NCBI GenBank assembly: GCA_963664065.1
Contig: OY760942.1
Location: 186,001-250,000, forward strand
DNA from: JABDJL01 sp963664065
GTDB taxonomy: Bacteria; Pseudomonadota; Gammaproteobacteria; Xanthomonadales; SZUA-36
Length of the DNA stretch: 64,000 nucleotides
Direction: 5' to 3'
Below the pieces are notes generated by a model. It was not told the origin of the DNA, searched no databases, and was given only the letters and a program-made list of their open reading frames with translations. Shown one piece after another: positions 10,512 through 19,234 of this stretch. Positions within the stretch are counted from its first letter, which is position 1. Each line of letters begins with the position of its first letter. Both the position numbers and the translations under genes were made by a program.

Positions 10512-11190
10512 GGCCCATGGTTTCGAGTATTGCATCCAGCCCGCTTTTCAGCGGCAGCATCAACAGCCATGCCTTGAGGCTTTTTTGCGCGATGACGTAG
10601 TCAATCTCGATGAGGAAAGCAATGTTGGTCTCTTTTGTGTTCCTGGAAAGTGCCCTTTTGAGCACTGAGTGCTGCTCATCCACCACTGCGGTGGTGGGCA
10701 CGTCCTGGTAAGTACCCAGTTTGCAGCTGTTGTACAAGGCTGTCAGGTAGATGCCGAACAGCACATTACCTGTTTCTGTGTTGGCATTGAGCAATTTTAC
10801 CTGTAATTCCTTTTTATCCGGTTCATCCTGGCTATTCTGATTTAGCCAGTTAGGAATCAGGAAATCCGTCGCATTGTCGACAGTGCTTTGAACCTGACCG
10901 ATCAAGGCCGGGCCGAGGGTTTGAAAATCACGCTCTGTTTGCAGGAATAGAAAATCACCCTCTACATCTCCGTGAACGCTGCTGAAAACAGTGACCAATG
11001 CATCGGGTCCGGGATCCATCAGCTTCATCACTTCCGCACCTGAAATTACCTTGATCCGGACTGAGTTTTGTTCCACATTCTGCCTGGTCAGCATATCCAG
11101 GGTACTGGAGACCTGGCTGTTGCCGCCTTCCATAACCATGTGCAAAGATTGAATCTGTGCATCGCTCAGTTGTTTTGGCGCATGATTCAT
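10495..11190 (-). CDS. CheC/CheX-like phosphatase-family protein, second copy
   Basis: 231 residues, a paralogue of the protein at 6583: both start with a short Gln-rich helix (KQLSDAQIQSL against QSLTEKQLKSF), share GDVEGDFLFL / GDLQGSMLLL in the middle and contain ExxN followed by VLFGIY. Here the motif is NANTETGN, so the Glu and Asn that define CheC-type phosphatases are kept. It lies 152 bp downstream of its CheY-like partner on the minus strand. The 3' end overlaps the broken kinase gene tail to tail by 17 bp. The frame is intact. Confidence 0.75.
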   Translation of the reverse strand: MNHAPKQLSDAQIQSLHMVMEGGNSQVSSTLDMLTRQNVEQNSVRIKVISGAEVMKLMDPGPDALVTVFSSVHGDVEGDFLFLQTERDFQTLGPALIGQVQSTVDNATDFLIPNWLNQNSQDEPDKKELQVKLLNANTETGNVLFGIYLTALYNSCKLGTYQDVPTTAVVDEQHSVLKRALSRNTKETNIAFLIEIDYVIAQKSLKAWLLMLPLKSGLDAILETMGPNYAG

Positions 11191-11342
11191 GCTGGATACC
11201 CGCTGCTTACTTTTGCTTATTTATTACCTGGAAGCTTAAGAGAGAATTCTCCAGTCGCCGCTGTTTCCACCCTGGTTATTCCTTGATGCCGGCATTCCCT
11301 CAAACCCTTTGAACATCAATAATCACGGGGCCGGCTACCGGT

Positions 11343-11705
11343 CTATTTCCCCAATACGTTGCGGATTGCTTCCGCGAAATCTTCTTCCCGGAAAGGCTTG
11401 GAGATATAACCGGCTGCGCCAATACTGCGCGCCTCTCTTTCCTTTTCTCCATGACCCAGTGCAGAAACCATGATGACCCTGGCCTCAGGATCCAGGCGTA
11501 TGATCTCCTTGAGATAAGTCATGCCATCGCCGCCGCCCATCTGAATGTCCATGGTTACCAGGTCTGGATCGAGTTCGATGTACATTTCCAGGGCTTCCTT
11601 GCCGCTCGTCGCCTGGCCCGCAATTTCATGACCTGCTTTCTCAAGCATGACGGATAAAATATTGCGCATGATCTGGGCGTCATCTACGATCAGTATTCTT
11701 GCCAT
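11343..11705 (-). CDS. CheY-like single-domain response regulator, second copy
   Basis: 120 residues when started at ATG 11705 (MARILIVDD); the open frame runs further upstream without similarity. Receiver residues are complete: DD at 8-9, Asp 53 in TMDIQMGGGDG, Ser in MVSALG and Lys in ISKPF near residue 103. It has the same length as the copy at 6170 and clear sequence similarity. With the CheC-like gene behind it, it repeats the same two-gene unit on the opposite strand. Confidence 0.88.
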   Translation of the reverse strand: MARILIVDDAQIMRNILSVMLEKAGHEIAGQATSGKEALEMYIELDPDLVTMDIQMGGGDGMTYLKEIIRLDPEARVIMVSALGHGEKEREARSIGAAGYISKPFREEDFAEAIRNVLGK

Positions 11706-12208
11706 TTCCTTGTTTACCGGTAAGGGATTGTATCGGCATGCCAACCATTGGCTTTCGCAGCCTGACCACATTTTGCGTGACAGTTGATAATCATCTGGCA
11801 CAACAAACGATATAGTACCTTATTTGGAGTTGGTGCTGCATATCATGCCCTCCGCCTATGTGCGATCTGCGCTTCGTGTGCTTTTTGTGCCCTACTCTTC
11901 CGACACTGTTGCAATCAGTTTCTGCAATTCCCGGATGAGTTCAGCCGTAAGCCTGGTGGCAAGGTGGAGGCCACGGTCCCCTCCGGCCTGTTCCAGGGCA
12001 CGCGCCCTGCTTGACGGTCTCCTGACATTCAGAAAACCGATAATCTCCGTAAGTGGTGGCCGATAGCCTGAAGTTCTGCAAGACCCCCGTGGTGGATAAT
12101 TCCGCTGGCCAATCGGGATTCGAAGGTGTCATCCACAAACTTGAAGTAAAACCCGGACCAATCGGCTTATTGCCATTTTAGCCACCATTTTATTGCTACC
12201 ATTCCGCC
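11706..12208. other. Intergenic stretch, possible coding remnant on the minus strand
   Basis: No intact gene is seen. On the minus strand, 11900-12010 reads as a helix-rich stretch (HLATRLTAELIRELQKLIATV) that stops with TAG and has no matching N-terminus in frame. It could be the tail of another decayed signalling gene, but I cannot name it. The last 60 bp lead into threonine synthase. Confidence 0.3.
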
Positions 12209-13456
12209 ATGGGCTACATTTCACACCTGCGCTGCATCGGTTGCGGCACCAGGTTCCCTGCTGACACCAAGATGAACCTTTGCCCGGAGGACAATCGCCC
12301 GGTCGAGATTATCATTGATCTTGAGCACCTGATGACGGAACAGCCGGAGCAGGCATGGTACCAACCTGAACGCAAGGATATGTGGCGGTTCGGCGGACTA
12401 CTCCCACTGGACATCAACGATCCCCAAGACCGGCGGCACATCATCAACCTGGGCGAAGGCCACACTCCAGTCCACCATTACAGCGGTCACACGCTGGCGC
12501 AATCTGTCGGGTTCAGCCTGGGTGTAAAGGACGAAGGTAAAGCGCACCCGGGTTTTGGTGCCAACCCAACCCAAAGCTTCAAGGACCGGGGAATGGCAAT
12601 GACGATCTCGATGGCCAGGCGTGCCGGTATCAGAAAACTGGCTGTGCCGACCCAGGGGAATGCGGGTGATTCTCTTTGCGAATACGCCCAAGCCGCTGGC
12701 ATGAAAGCCGTGGTAGCCATGCCCGATAACACACCCATGCCGATCCTCGGCCGGGTGGCGGCCTTGGCCAACGGTTCAGAAAACTTCGACCTTGAACTGG
12801 TCACCGGAACCATCCGCGAGGCCGGTGAACTGCTCAAGAAAGACTGGATAACAAGTGGATACTACAACGTGGCCACCTTCCAGGAACCGGGCTGGCGAAT
12901 CGACGGCAAGAAAACCCTGGGCCTGGAACTGGCTGAACCCGCCTCAGCCGGCGAGCCCTGGTCACTTCCCGATGTCGTGATATACCCAACCGGCGGCGGC
13001 ACCGGCGTGCTCGGCATGTGGAAAGCCTGGAGCGAACTGGAATGCATGGGCCTGATTGATGATCGCCGCCCGCGCTTCATCGGCGTTCAAAGCGACGCAA
13101 CCTCACCACTGGTTACCGCTTTTGAAACCGGTGCCAAAGACACAACGCCCGCAGAAGCCGGCGAGACGCTCACCTACGGTGTCAATGTGACCGGCGGCGT
13201 GGGCCACTTTCGGGTGCTGGAGATCATCCGCGAATCCCGTGGCGCGGCAATCGCTGTCCCAGAAGATGAAATCAGTGCCACGCTCTCAAAGGTCTGGAAA
13301 GAAAAAGGCTGGTGGATCTGCCCGGAAGGCGCGGCCTGCATTGCCGCAATCGATCAACTGCTTGAAAAAGACATGATCAAGGCAGGCGATAAGGTAATTG
13401 CCTTCAACACCTGCTCGCTCGAAAAGTACCTGCCTGACCTGAGGCATTTGCTGTAA
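12209..13456 (+). CDS. thrC: Threonine synthase (PLP-dependent, fold type II)
   Basis: 415 residues. The protein converts O-phosphohomoserine to threonine and phosphate in the cytoplasm. The PLP-binding lysine is Lys 125 in NPTQSFKDRG, the Gly-rich phosphate loop is PTGGGTGVLG near residue 260, and a small Cys-containing N-terminal element (C9, C12, C25) resembles the zinc-ribbon-like start of archaeal-type threonine synthases. The C-terminal CPEGAA motif is present. No homoserine kinase or dehydrogenase gene is near, so it stands outside a thr operon. Closely related threonine synthase-like lyases cannot be excluded. Confidence 0.88.
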   Translation: MGYISHLRCIGCGTRFPADTKMNLCPEDNRPVEIIIDLEHLMTEQPEQAWYQPERKDMWRFGGLLPLDINDPQDRRHIINLGEGHTPVHHYSGHTLAQSVGFSLGVKDEGKAHPGFGANPTQSFKDRGMAMTISMARRAGIRKLAVPTQGNAGDSLCEYAQAAGMKAVVAMPDNTPMPILGRVAALANGSENFDLELVTGTIREAGELLKKDWITSGYYNVATFQEPGWRIDGKKTLGLELAEPASAGEPWSLPDVVIYPTGGGTGVLGMWKAWSELECMGLIDDRRPRFIGVQSDATSPLVTAFETGAKDTTPAEAGETLTYGVNVTGGVGHFRVLEIIRESRGAAIAVPEDEISATLSKVWKEKGWWICPEGAACIAAIDQLLEKDMIKAGDKVIAFNTCSLEKYLPDLRHLL

Positions 13457-13581
13457 ATGGGACCAGGACAAAAGAGAAGTTTTACTCTGACCCCAAACTT
13501 CCGTGCAGAATTCGAAGAATTGATGAAGGAAGCATGAACTGGGTCAATTTATTGATGCAGGCCCTGTGCTAACCTTCCGGC

Positions 13582-15378
13582 ATGGCTGATCACCTTGCCC
13601 TCACCAGTCTTTCATCCTTTAATGTACTGATTCGGCTATTGCGATTCGCCCGCGGATACCGGGGCCGGATAATCCGTGCCAGCCTGTATTCAGTGTTGAA
13701 CAAATTATTCGATGTGCTCCCGGAAATCCTGATTGGCGTAGCCATCGACGTGGTGGTTCGACGGGAAGAGTCCTTCGTAGCGGGCCTCGGGATTGTCGAT
13801 CCTTTCGACCAGGTTTTACTGCTGGGCGTGCTCACCGTGCTGGTCTGGGCGCTGGAGTCCCTGTTTGAATTCCTTTTGCTTGTGGCCTGGCGCAATCTCG
13901 CCCAAAGCCTGCAGCATGATTTGCGCCTGGATGCCTATGGCCATATGCAGGACCTGGATATGGCCTGGTTTGAAGACGCTTCAACCGGCAACCTGGTCGC
14001 CATTCTGAATGACGATATCAATCAGCTGGAGCGTTTCCTGGATGGCGGTGCGAATGCGATGATCCAGGTGGCAACCGCGGTCTCCGCGGTTGGTGCAGTC
14101 TTTTTCTATATTTCGCCTCAAATCGCCGTTTTGGCGTTTATGCCCATACCGGTGATTATTGTCGGTGCGTTCTGGTTCCTGAGAAGAGCGCAACCGCTGT
14201 ATGCCAATGTCAGGGAACGGGTGGGCCTGCTCAGCAACCGCCTTGCCATCAATATCAGCGGTATCTCGACCATCAAGAGTTTCGCGCGCGAACAACATGA
14301 ACTGGAGCGATTACGCGCAGACAGCGACGCCTATCGTGAGGCAAATCGAAGAGCTATACGTGTGAGTTCAGCTTTTATACCGGTGATCCGGATGGCAATC
14401 CTGATCGGATTCGTTGCAACCCTGGTTTATGGAGGAAAGCTGACACTGGACGGCCAGATGCAGGCCGGCGCTTACGGTGTGCTGGTATTTCTCACGCAAA
14501 GATTGTTATGGCCGCTGACCCGGGTTGCGGAAACCGTTGATCTGTATGAGCGGGCCATGGCATCGACCAGGCGAATTCTTGACCTGATAGCAACGCCGTT
14601 CAGAATCCGGAGTGGCGAGCGGGCCTTTCCGGTTGACAGCGTACAGGGCAAGGTCGCGTTTGCCGGTGTGTCTTTTTCATATGCCACCGGACCACCCGTG
14701 CTGGAAGGCCTGGACATAGAGGTATTGCCGGGACAGTCCATTGCGCTGGTCGGACAGACCGGTTCAGGCAAGAGCACCATGATGAAGCTGCTGCTTCGGT
14801 TTTACGAACCCACCAGCGGTAGCATCACGTTGGACGGCGTTGATCTGAGTGACATTTTGCTCCCTGACCTGCGCGAGGCGATCGGACTGGTCAGCCAGGA
14901 TGTATTCCTTTTCCACGGCAGCGTGAGAGAGAACATCGCCTATGGCCGGCCCGGTGCTACCGTTGAGGAGGTAATAGACGCGGCAGGCGCGGCAGAAGCA
15001 CATGAATTCATCACGGGCCTGGACGATGGCTACGACACCATTGTTGGTGAACGCGGACAAAAGTTGTCGGGAGGACAAAGGCAGCGCATCTCGATCGCCA
15101 GGGCGGTACTCAAGAACCCACCGTTATTGATACTCGACGAGGCAACCTCCTCGGTGGACAACGAGACCGAAGCTGCCATCCAGCGTTCGATGGAGCACGT
15201 TGCCAAAGGGCGTACCACGATTGTAATCGCACACAGGCTTTCCACCATCGTGGACGTTGACCGTATTTATGTACTTGAACGCGGAAGGATTGCAGAACAG
15301 GGAGACCATGCCTCCCTGATGGCCATCGGTGGTATTTATGCTTCCCTGTGGGAAGTTCAGACCGGGATCAAACCCTAA
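13582..15378 (+). CDS. ABC exporter, fused permease and ATPase (MsbA type)
   Basis: 598 residues: about six membrane spans in residues 20-330, then one nucleotide-binding domain. Walker A is GQTGSGKST, the signature is LSGGQRQRIS, Walker B is LLILDEATSS, and the switch His is in AHRLST. Half-transporters of this class work as homodimers exporting lipids, drugs or peptides; the substrate cannot be told from sequence. The gene stands alone, and 5 bp after its stop the convergent FKBP-like gene ends. Confidence 0.9.
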   Translation: MADHLALTSLSSFNVLIRLLRFARGYRGRIIRASLYSVLNKLFDVLPEILIGVAIDVVVRREESFVAGLGIVDPFDQVLLLGVLTVLVWALESLFEFLLLVAWRNLAQSLQHDLRLDAYGHMQDLDMAWFEDASTGNLVAILNDDINQLERFLDGGANAMIQVATAVSAVGAVFFYISPQIAVLAFMPIPVIIVGAFWFLRRAQPLYANVRERVGLLSNRLAINISGISTIKSFAREQHELERLRADSDAYREANRRAIRVSSAFIPVIRMAILIGFVATLVYGGKLTLDGQMQAGAYGVLVFLTQRLLWPLTRVAETVDLYERAMASTRRILDLIATPFRIRSGERAFPVDSVQGKVAFAGVSFSYATGPPVLEGLDIEVLPGQSIALVGQTGSGKSTMMKLLLRFYEPTSGSITLDGVDLSDILLPDLREAIGLVSQDVFLFHGSVRENIAYGRPGATVEEVIDAAGAAEAHEFITGLDDGYDTIVGERGQKLSGGQRQRISIARAVLKNPPLLILDEATSSVDNETEAAIQRSMEHVAKGRTTIVIAHRLSTIVDVDRIYVLERGRIAEQGDHASLMAIGGIYASLWEVQTGIKP

Positions 15379-15383
15379 TCCTG

Positions 15384-15869
15384 TCAGTCGTGGCTGTGCC
15401 CACCTGGACCGTGGGCATGGCCATGGCCAGCTTCTTCATCTGTTGCATCCCTGACCGACATGATTTCAACATCGAAATTTAGTGCCTGGCCTGAAAGTGG
15501 ATGATTTGCGTCTACATCAATATTGAATTTACCCACTTTAACAACGGTAACCTGGACCGGCCCCTGGTTGGTCTGCAGCCCAAGCACCTATCCCACTTGC
15601 GGCTTCGCCTTCTTCCCCAGCCTTTTGATGGGTATTCGCTGAATGTTGGCCTCGAGCCGGGTCCCATAAGCTTCTTCAGGCTGCACGGTGACGTAATACT
15701 GATCACCGGTTTTTCGTCCCGTCATGGCTTTCTCCAGGCCAGGAATAATGTTGTTTGCGCCATGCAGATAGCTCATGGGTTCGCTCTCCCGGGAAGATTC
15801 AAGTTGCTCCCCTTCGGAATTACTCAAGGTGTAATGAAATGAAACGACCTTGTTTTCTTCAACGGTCAT
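15384..15869 (-). pseudogene. SlyD-like FKBP-type peptidyl-prolyl isomerase with TAG
   Basis: One continuous frame of 161 codons with a single TAG at 15590-15588. The first part (93 residues) has the FKBP core start: VVSFHYTLSNSEG, LHGANNIIPGLEKAMTGRKTGD, and the PEEAYG loop. The second part supplies the rest of the fold (VDANHPLSGQALNFDVEI) and a His-rich tail (GHGHAHGPGGHSHD) typical of SlyD metal binding. The TAG sits where relatives have a residue between PQVG and VLGLQT. The codon after TAG is GTG, so restart is possible but would give only half a domain. Family role: proline isomerase and chaperone, sometimes nickel delivery. Confidence 0.8.
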
Positions 15870-16010
15870 GGATTTACCCTTCTGAGGATTATTGGGGCCC
15901 GCAGCAGAGCGGGCAGCGGATTATAGCAGTGAACAAAGAGATGGAATCGGCTGCGATATCTGCATAAGTGCGGTAAGGTTTGAAGCAGATCGAATTCCAA
16001 GGAATATCAG

Positions 16011-17102
16011 ATGCGTATTTTTGGCCTCATTTTAATATTGTTGCTCATGCCTCCGGTGCTAATGCCCCAGGAACAAACTGCGGATCTGGCTGAAGAAGTG
16101 CCCATAGAAGAAGAAAACGTCCTTGCAGATCCGCCGGACTTTGTCACACTTGATATTTCAGAGTGGGTCGTTCCCTGGCCGGATTCTCGGCCAAGGGATC
16201 CTGACATTGCCCCCAACGGCAGTATTTGGCTGGTCGGCCAGGGCGGCGACTATGTCGCTCATTTTGATCCTGAAAGCCTTGAATTCGCGCGCAAGGACCT
16301 TCTGCCAGGAACCGGCCCGCACAACCTTATAGTAGACCGTGACGCGTCGATCTGGATTGCGGGAAACCGACAGGGATATATCGGCAGAATGAACCCCAAT
16401 ACCGGCGAAATGGTGCGATTTACAATGCCAGATGAGGCGCTCAAGGATCCACACACACTGGTATTCGATGACTCGGGCCATATCTGGTTTACCGCACAGT
16501 GGAGTAATTTCATCGGGCGGCTGAATAAGAGATCCGGCGCAGTTGAGTTGGTGGAAGTCCCCATCAGCAAGGCCCGGCCCTATGGCATCAAGCTGGATTC
16601 CAAAGGACATCCCTGGGTGGCTTTGCTCGGCACGAACGCGCTGGCAACCGTTGACCCTCAAACCATGGAACTTGAGATTTACCACACCCCACGCGAAGAA
16701 TCACGCCTGCGGCGCATTGCTATTACCAGCGACGATATGGTCTGGTATACCGATTACACTGAGGGCTACCTGGGCCGTTTTGACCCCGAAACCGCAGAAA
16801 TCAATGAGTGGCAAACCCCCAGCGAGCGATCAGAGCCTTATGCAATCGCCTCCGATAGCGAAGACCGTATCTGGTTCGTCGAAACCTGGCCAGAGCCGAA
16901 TAAATTTGTCGGGTTTGATCCTGCCAGCGAAACATTTTTCAGCATAGCGCCCATACCCAGTGGTGCGGGGGCAGTCCGCCACATGGTTTTTGATGAAAAG
17001 ACCAATAGCATCTGGTTTGGAACCGACACCAATAACCTGGCGCAGGCGATGATGCCGCAGAAGCAAGAAAAGCCCCAGGAGCAAGCACCTGCTCTCGAAT
17101 GA
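16011..17102 (+). CDS. Virginiamycin B lyase-like beta-propeller, secreted
   Basis: 363 residues with an N-terminal signal sequence (MRIFGLILILLLMPPVLM). The mature part consists of repeated blades with the pattern IW(F/I)..(G)N.IGR(F/M)(D/N)P.(T)GE, at least six of them, as in the Vgb/streptogramin lyase family of seven-bladed propellers. Repeats such as GYIGRMNPNTGEM, NFIGRLNKRSGAV and GYLGRFDPETAEI are clear. Many members of this family are not antibiotic lyases, so resistance should not be assumed. The C-terminus is a short Gln/Pro/Glu tail. An exported sugar- or peptide-binding role is possible. Confidence 0.75.
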   Translation: MRIFGLILILLLMPPVLMPQEQTADLAEEVPIEEENVLADPPDFVTLDISEWVVPWPDSRPRDPDIAPNGSIWLVGQGGDYVAHFDPESLEFARKDLLPGTGPHNLIVDRDASIWIAGNRQGYIGRMNPNTGEMVRFTMPDEALKDPHTLVFDDSGHIWFTAQWSNFIGRLNKRSGAVELVEVPISKARPYGIKLDSKGHPWVALLGTNALATVDPQTMELEIYHTPREESRLRRIAITSDDMVWYTDYTEGYLGRFDPETAEINEWQTPSERSEPYAIASDSEDRIWFVETWPEPNKFVGFDPASETFFSIAPIPSGAGAVRHMVFDEKTNSIWFGTDTNNLAQAMMPQKQEKPQEQAPALE

Positions 17103-17134
17103 GCTTGCAGTGAGCACCTGTGGTTTGAGGAATC

Positions 17135-17188
17135 GTAGGAGCGAGCACTTGGTTTAATGTAGCGTAGGAGCGAGCACCTGCTCGCGAA
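17135..17188 (+). repeat. REP-like palindromic repeats, two copies
   Basis: GTAGGAGCGAGCAC at 17135-17148 (half unit) and GTAGGAGCGAGCACC followed by TGCTCGCGAA at 17164-17188 (full palindrome) lie just after the Vgb-like gene. Sequences of this type are known as REP elements in Pseudomonas and other gammaproteobacteria. Two inverted counterparts lie at 17861-17943, on the far side of the TrpF-like gene. Confidence 0.75.
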
Positions 17189-17192
17189 TTGC

Positions 17193-17850
17193 TTAGCCGC
17201 TGGCACGAACCTCAGCAAAGAACGAATTCAGTTTTACAAGGTCCAGCCGGTTATCGATTCGCAACCCACTACAAAAATCCACCCCAAACGGTTGCACCTG
17301 GCTTATTGCTCCAGCCACGTTCCCAGGGTTCAATCCACCTGCCAAAAACATCGGTATTCCAATTTGCTTCCTGATCTCGAGGCTGATGTCCCAATTATGC
17401 GTATCTCCGGTTCCCCCAAGTGTTCTTAATTCCGCATTCGGCTTTCCTGAGTCCAGCAGGATCATATCCACCAGTGGAGCAACCCGATTCGCTTCTTCTA
17501 CGGATTTTTCGTCAATCACATGTATGACCTGTACCAGTCGGACATCGGGTATCGCGACCCGAATTTTCCGGAGATCGTCATAAGGAACATGATCCACCAG
17601 TTGAAGGGTGGTCGTACCGCAAATTGAATGATGCTCAATGATCGCATCGGCTTCAATTCTGCTTGTAAGCAGGAATGTCTCAATGCCCCGTGGAACAAGC
17701 GGTACGATTTCAGCAATCTCTTCATCACTGATTGGCCCTGGCCCAGAGGGCATTTCAGCAACAAGACCCAGTGCCCACACACCGGCATCAACAGCCATTT
17801 GGGCTTCTTTGCGATTGGCGATGCAGCAGATTTTTTATTTTCGTGCTCAC
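17193..17850 (-). pseudogene. Phosphoribosylanthranilate isomerase-like, start frameshifted
   Basis: From the ATG at 17798 a 201-residue frame gives a TrpF-like barrel: ALGLVAEMPSGPGPI, LVDHVPYDD, VQVIHV, DMILLDSG, GTGDTHNWDIS and FLAGGLNPGNVAGAI, the last being the phosphate-binding end. The family's first strand with its catalytic Cys (KIC.I) lies upstream in the same frame (17834-17799) but without a start codon, because TAA precedes it. Removing one A from the A6 run at 17836-17831 joins it to GTG at 17850 and gives MSTKIKICCIANRKEAQ. So either a one-base insertion broke the gene or the run is misread. From ATG 17798 the catalytic Cys would be missing. The presumed start falls in REP-flanking DNA. 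Confidence 0.65.
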
Positions 17851-17860
17851 CGCAAAACCA

Positions 17861-17943
17861 TTCGCGATAAGGTCATCGCTCCTACACCTCTACGAAGTTT
17901 GGTTCTCACCGTAGGTTCATTCGCGAGCAGTGCTCGCTCCTGC
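17861..17943 (-). repeat. REP-like palindromic repeats, two copies, inverted
   Basis: Read on the minus strand: GTAGGAGCGATGACC...TATCGCGAA at 17885-17861 and GCAGGAGCGAGCACTGCTCGCGAA-like at 17943-17920. Each is followed by a similar short stretch ending in CGGTGAG, so the two units are direct repeats of about 58 bp. They are opposite in orientation to those at 17135-17188. Confidence 0.75.
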
Positions 17944-17945
17944 AG

Positions 17946-19073
17946 TTAAACAGATAGTTGGGCGGTTAAAAGCGCGAGCCGTTTACGCTGCATCTTCAGC
18001 GAGAATTCCAGTTCGCGAAACCGGGTATTGATCCCTGATGCCAGTATCTGCCTGCTTTGCTGCATTTTCTGGACTTGAAGCGCTTGCCATTTTTTAATGG
18101 TTTCCGCGAACTCCGCGTACTCCTGTTCGAGCATTTCCATCCAACGCCGGTCCTGCTGCCCAGCGTCCAGTCGCTGCCGTGCGCGTTTGAATTCCATATT
18201 GAGTTTGGCCCTGAGCACCTTGAATCGTGGAGCACGTTTTCGCTCCCGCACCAGGCCCAGCAGAGCGCAAGTTGAAATAAACCACTTGTTCATATCGAAT
18301 TGCCACCATCGGATTCCATTGCGGTAGTCACTTTGAAACTGGTGATGAAAATTGTGATATCCCTCGCCGTAGGTAAGCAGGGCAACAACCCAGTTGTCAC
18401 GCGCGCTGACTTCATCTGTATAAGGCTGTTTACCCCACATGTGTGCCAATGAATTGACGAAAAAAGTAACGTGATGATTAAGCACGAGTCTGGCGATACC
18501 AGCCAGAAGGAATACACCCAATATATCCCCGACCAGCCATCCTGCCAGCAGTGGCAAAACCAGGTTGGTCACCCAGACCAGGCTCCAGTAATACTTGTGT
18601 TGCCACGCGACCACCGGATCCCGTTCCAGGTCCGGCACTACACTGAAATCAATCCGACCGCTTTTGTAATCTTTCAACATCCAGCCAATATGGGCGAACC
18701 AGAAACCCCGGCCAATCGAATACGGATCTGAATCATTATCATCGACATCACGATGATGAATCCTGTGTCTCGCGCACCAAACCAAAATACTGTTCTGCAT
18801 GGACATGCCACCAATAATGGCCAGGAACACCCTAAGCACGGGATGCGCTTTGTAAGTCCGATGTGACCACAATCGATGGTAACCGCTGCCGATTCCGACC
18901 CCGTTGAGAATCAGGAAAATACCAAAAAATAGCCAGGCCCAAACACTGAAACCCTCGGCAAATCCGTACCAGGGGACAACGGTAATTGATATCAGGAAAG
19001 TCAGACCCAGAACGATCGATACCGTCCAGTTTCTGGGAGCATTTTCGGGGAGAGAAGCTGTGTGTTCAGTCAT
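17946..19073 (-). CDS. Delta-9 type fatty acid desaturase (membrane di-iron)
   Basis: 375 residues. Three histidine boxes typical of acyl-CoA/acyl-lipid delta-9 desaturases are intact: HRLWSH near residue 66, HRIHHRD near 103, and HNFHH near 243, the first two set between hydrophobic pairs. The protein introduces a cis double bond in saturated acyl chains at the inner membrane and needs an electron donor not seen here. The last 110 residues form a long basic, Gln-rich helical tail (KRARQRLDAGQQDRR), longer than I expect for the core enzyme. The start ATG is at 19073. Confidence 0.88.
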   Translation of the reverse strand: MTEHTASLPENAPRNWTVSIVLGLTFLISITVVPWYGFAEGFSVWAWLFFGIFLILNGVGIGSGYHRLWSHRTYKAHPVLRVFLAIIGGMSMQNSILVWCARHRIHHRDVDDNDSDPYSIGRGFWFAHIGWMLKDYKSGRIDFSVVPDLERDPVVAWQHKYYWSLVWVTNLVLPLLAGWLVGDILGVFLLAGIARLVLNHHVTFFVNSLAHMWGKQPYTDEVSARDNWVVALLTYGEGYHNFHHQFQSDYRNGIRWWQFDMNKWFISTCALLGLVRERKRAPRFKVLRAKLNMEFKRARQRLDAGQQDRRWMEMLEQEYAEFAETIKKWQALQVQKMQQSRQILASGINTRFRELEFSLKMQRKRLALLTAQLSV

Positions 19074-19234
19074 TGCTTGGTCGCTTTGGAATAGTCAGCG
19101 ATATTCTAGACCAGTCTGCATCCATCGTCGCCATGTAAATGTGATATGCGGCAAAAATAGCGGCCGATTATTTTAGCTATTCTTTTGGTAATTATGCCCT
19201 TGACGAAATATACTGAGGGGGCTAGTGTGCCCGG

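Noticed and set aside
16011..17102. Streptogramin resistance enzyme
   Set aside because: The propeller repeats match the Vgb fold, but catalytic residues cannot be confirmed and most environmental members are not resistance genes.
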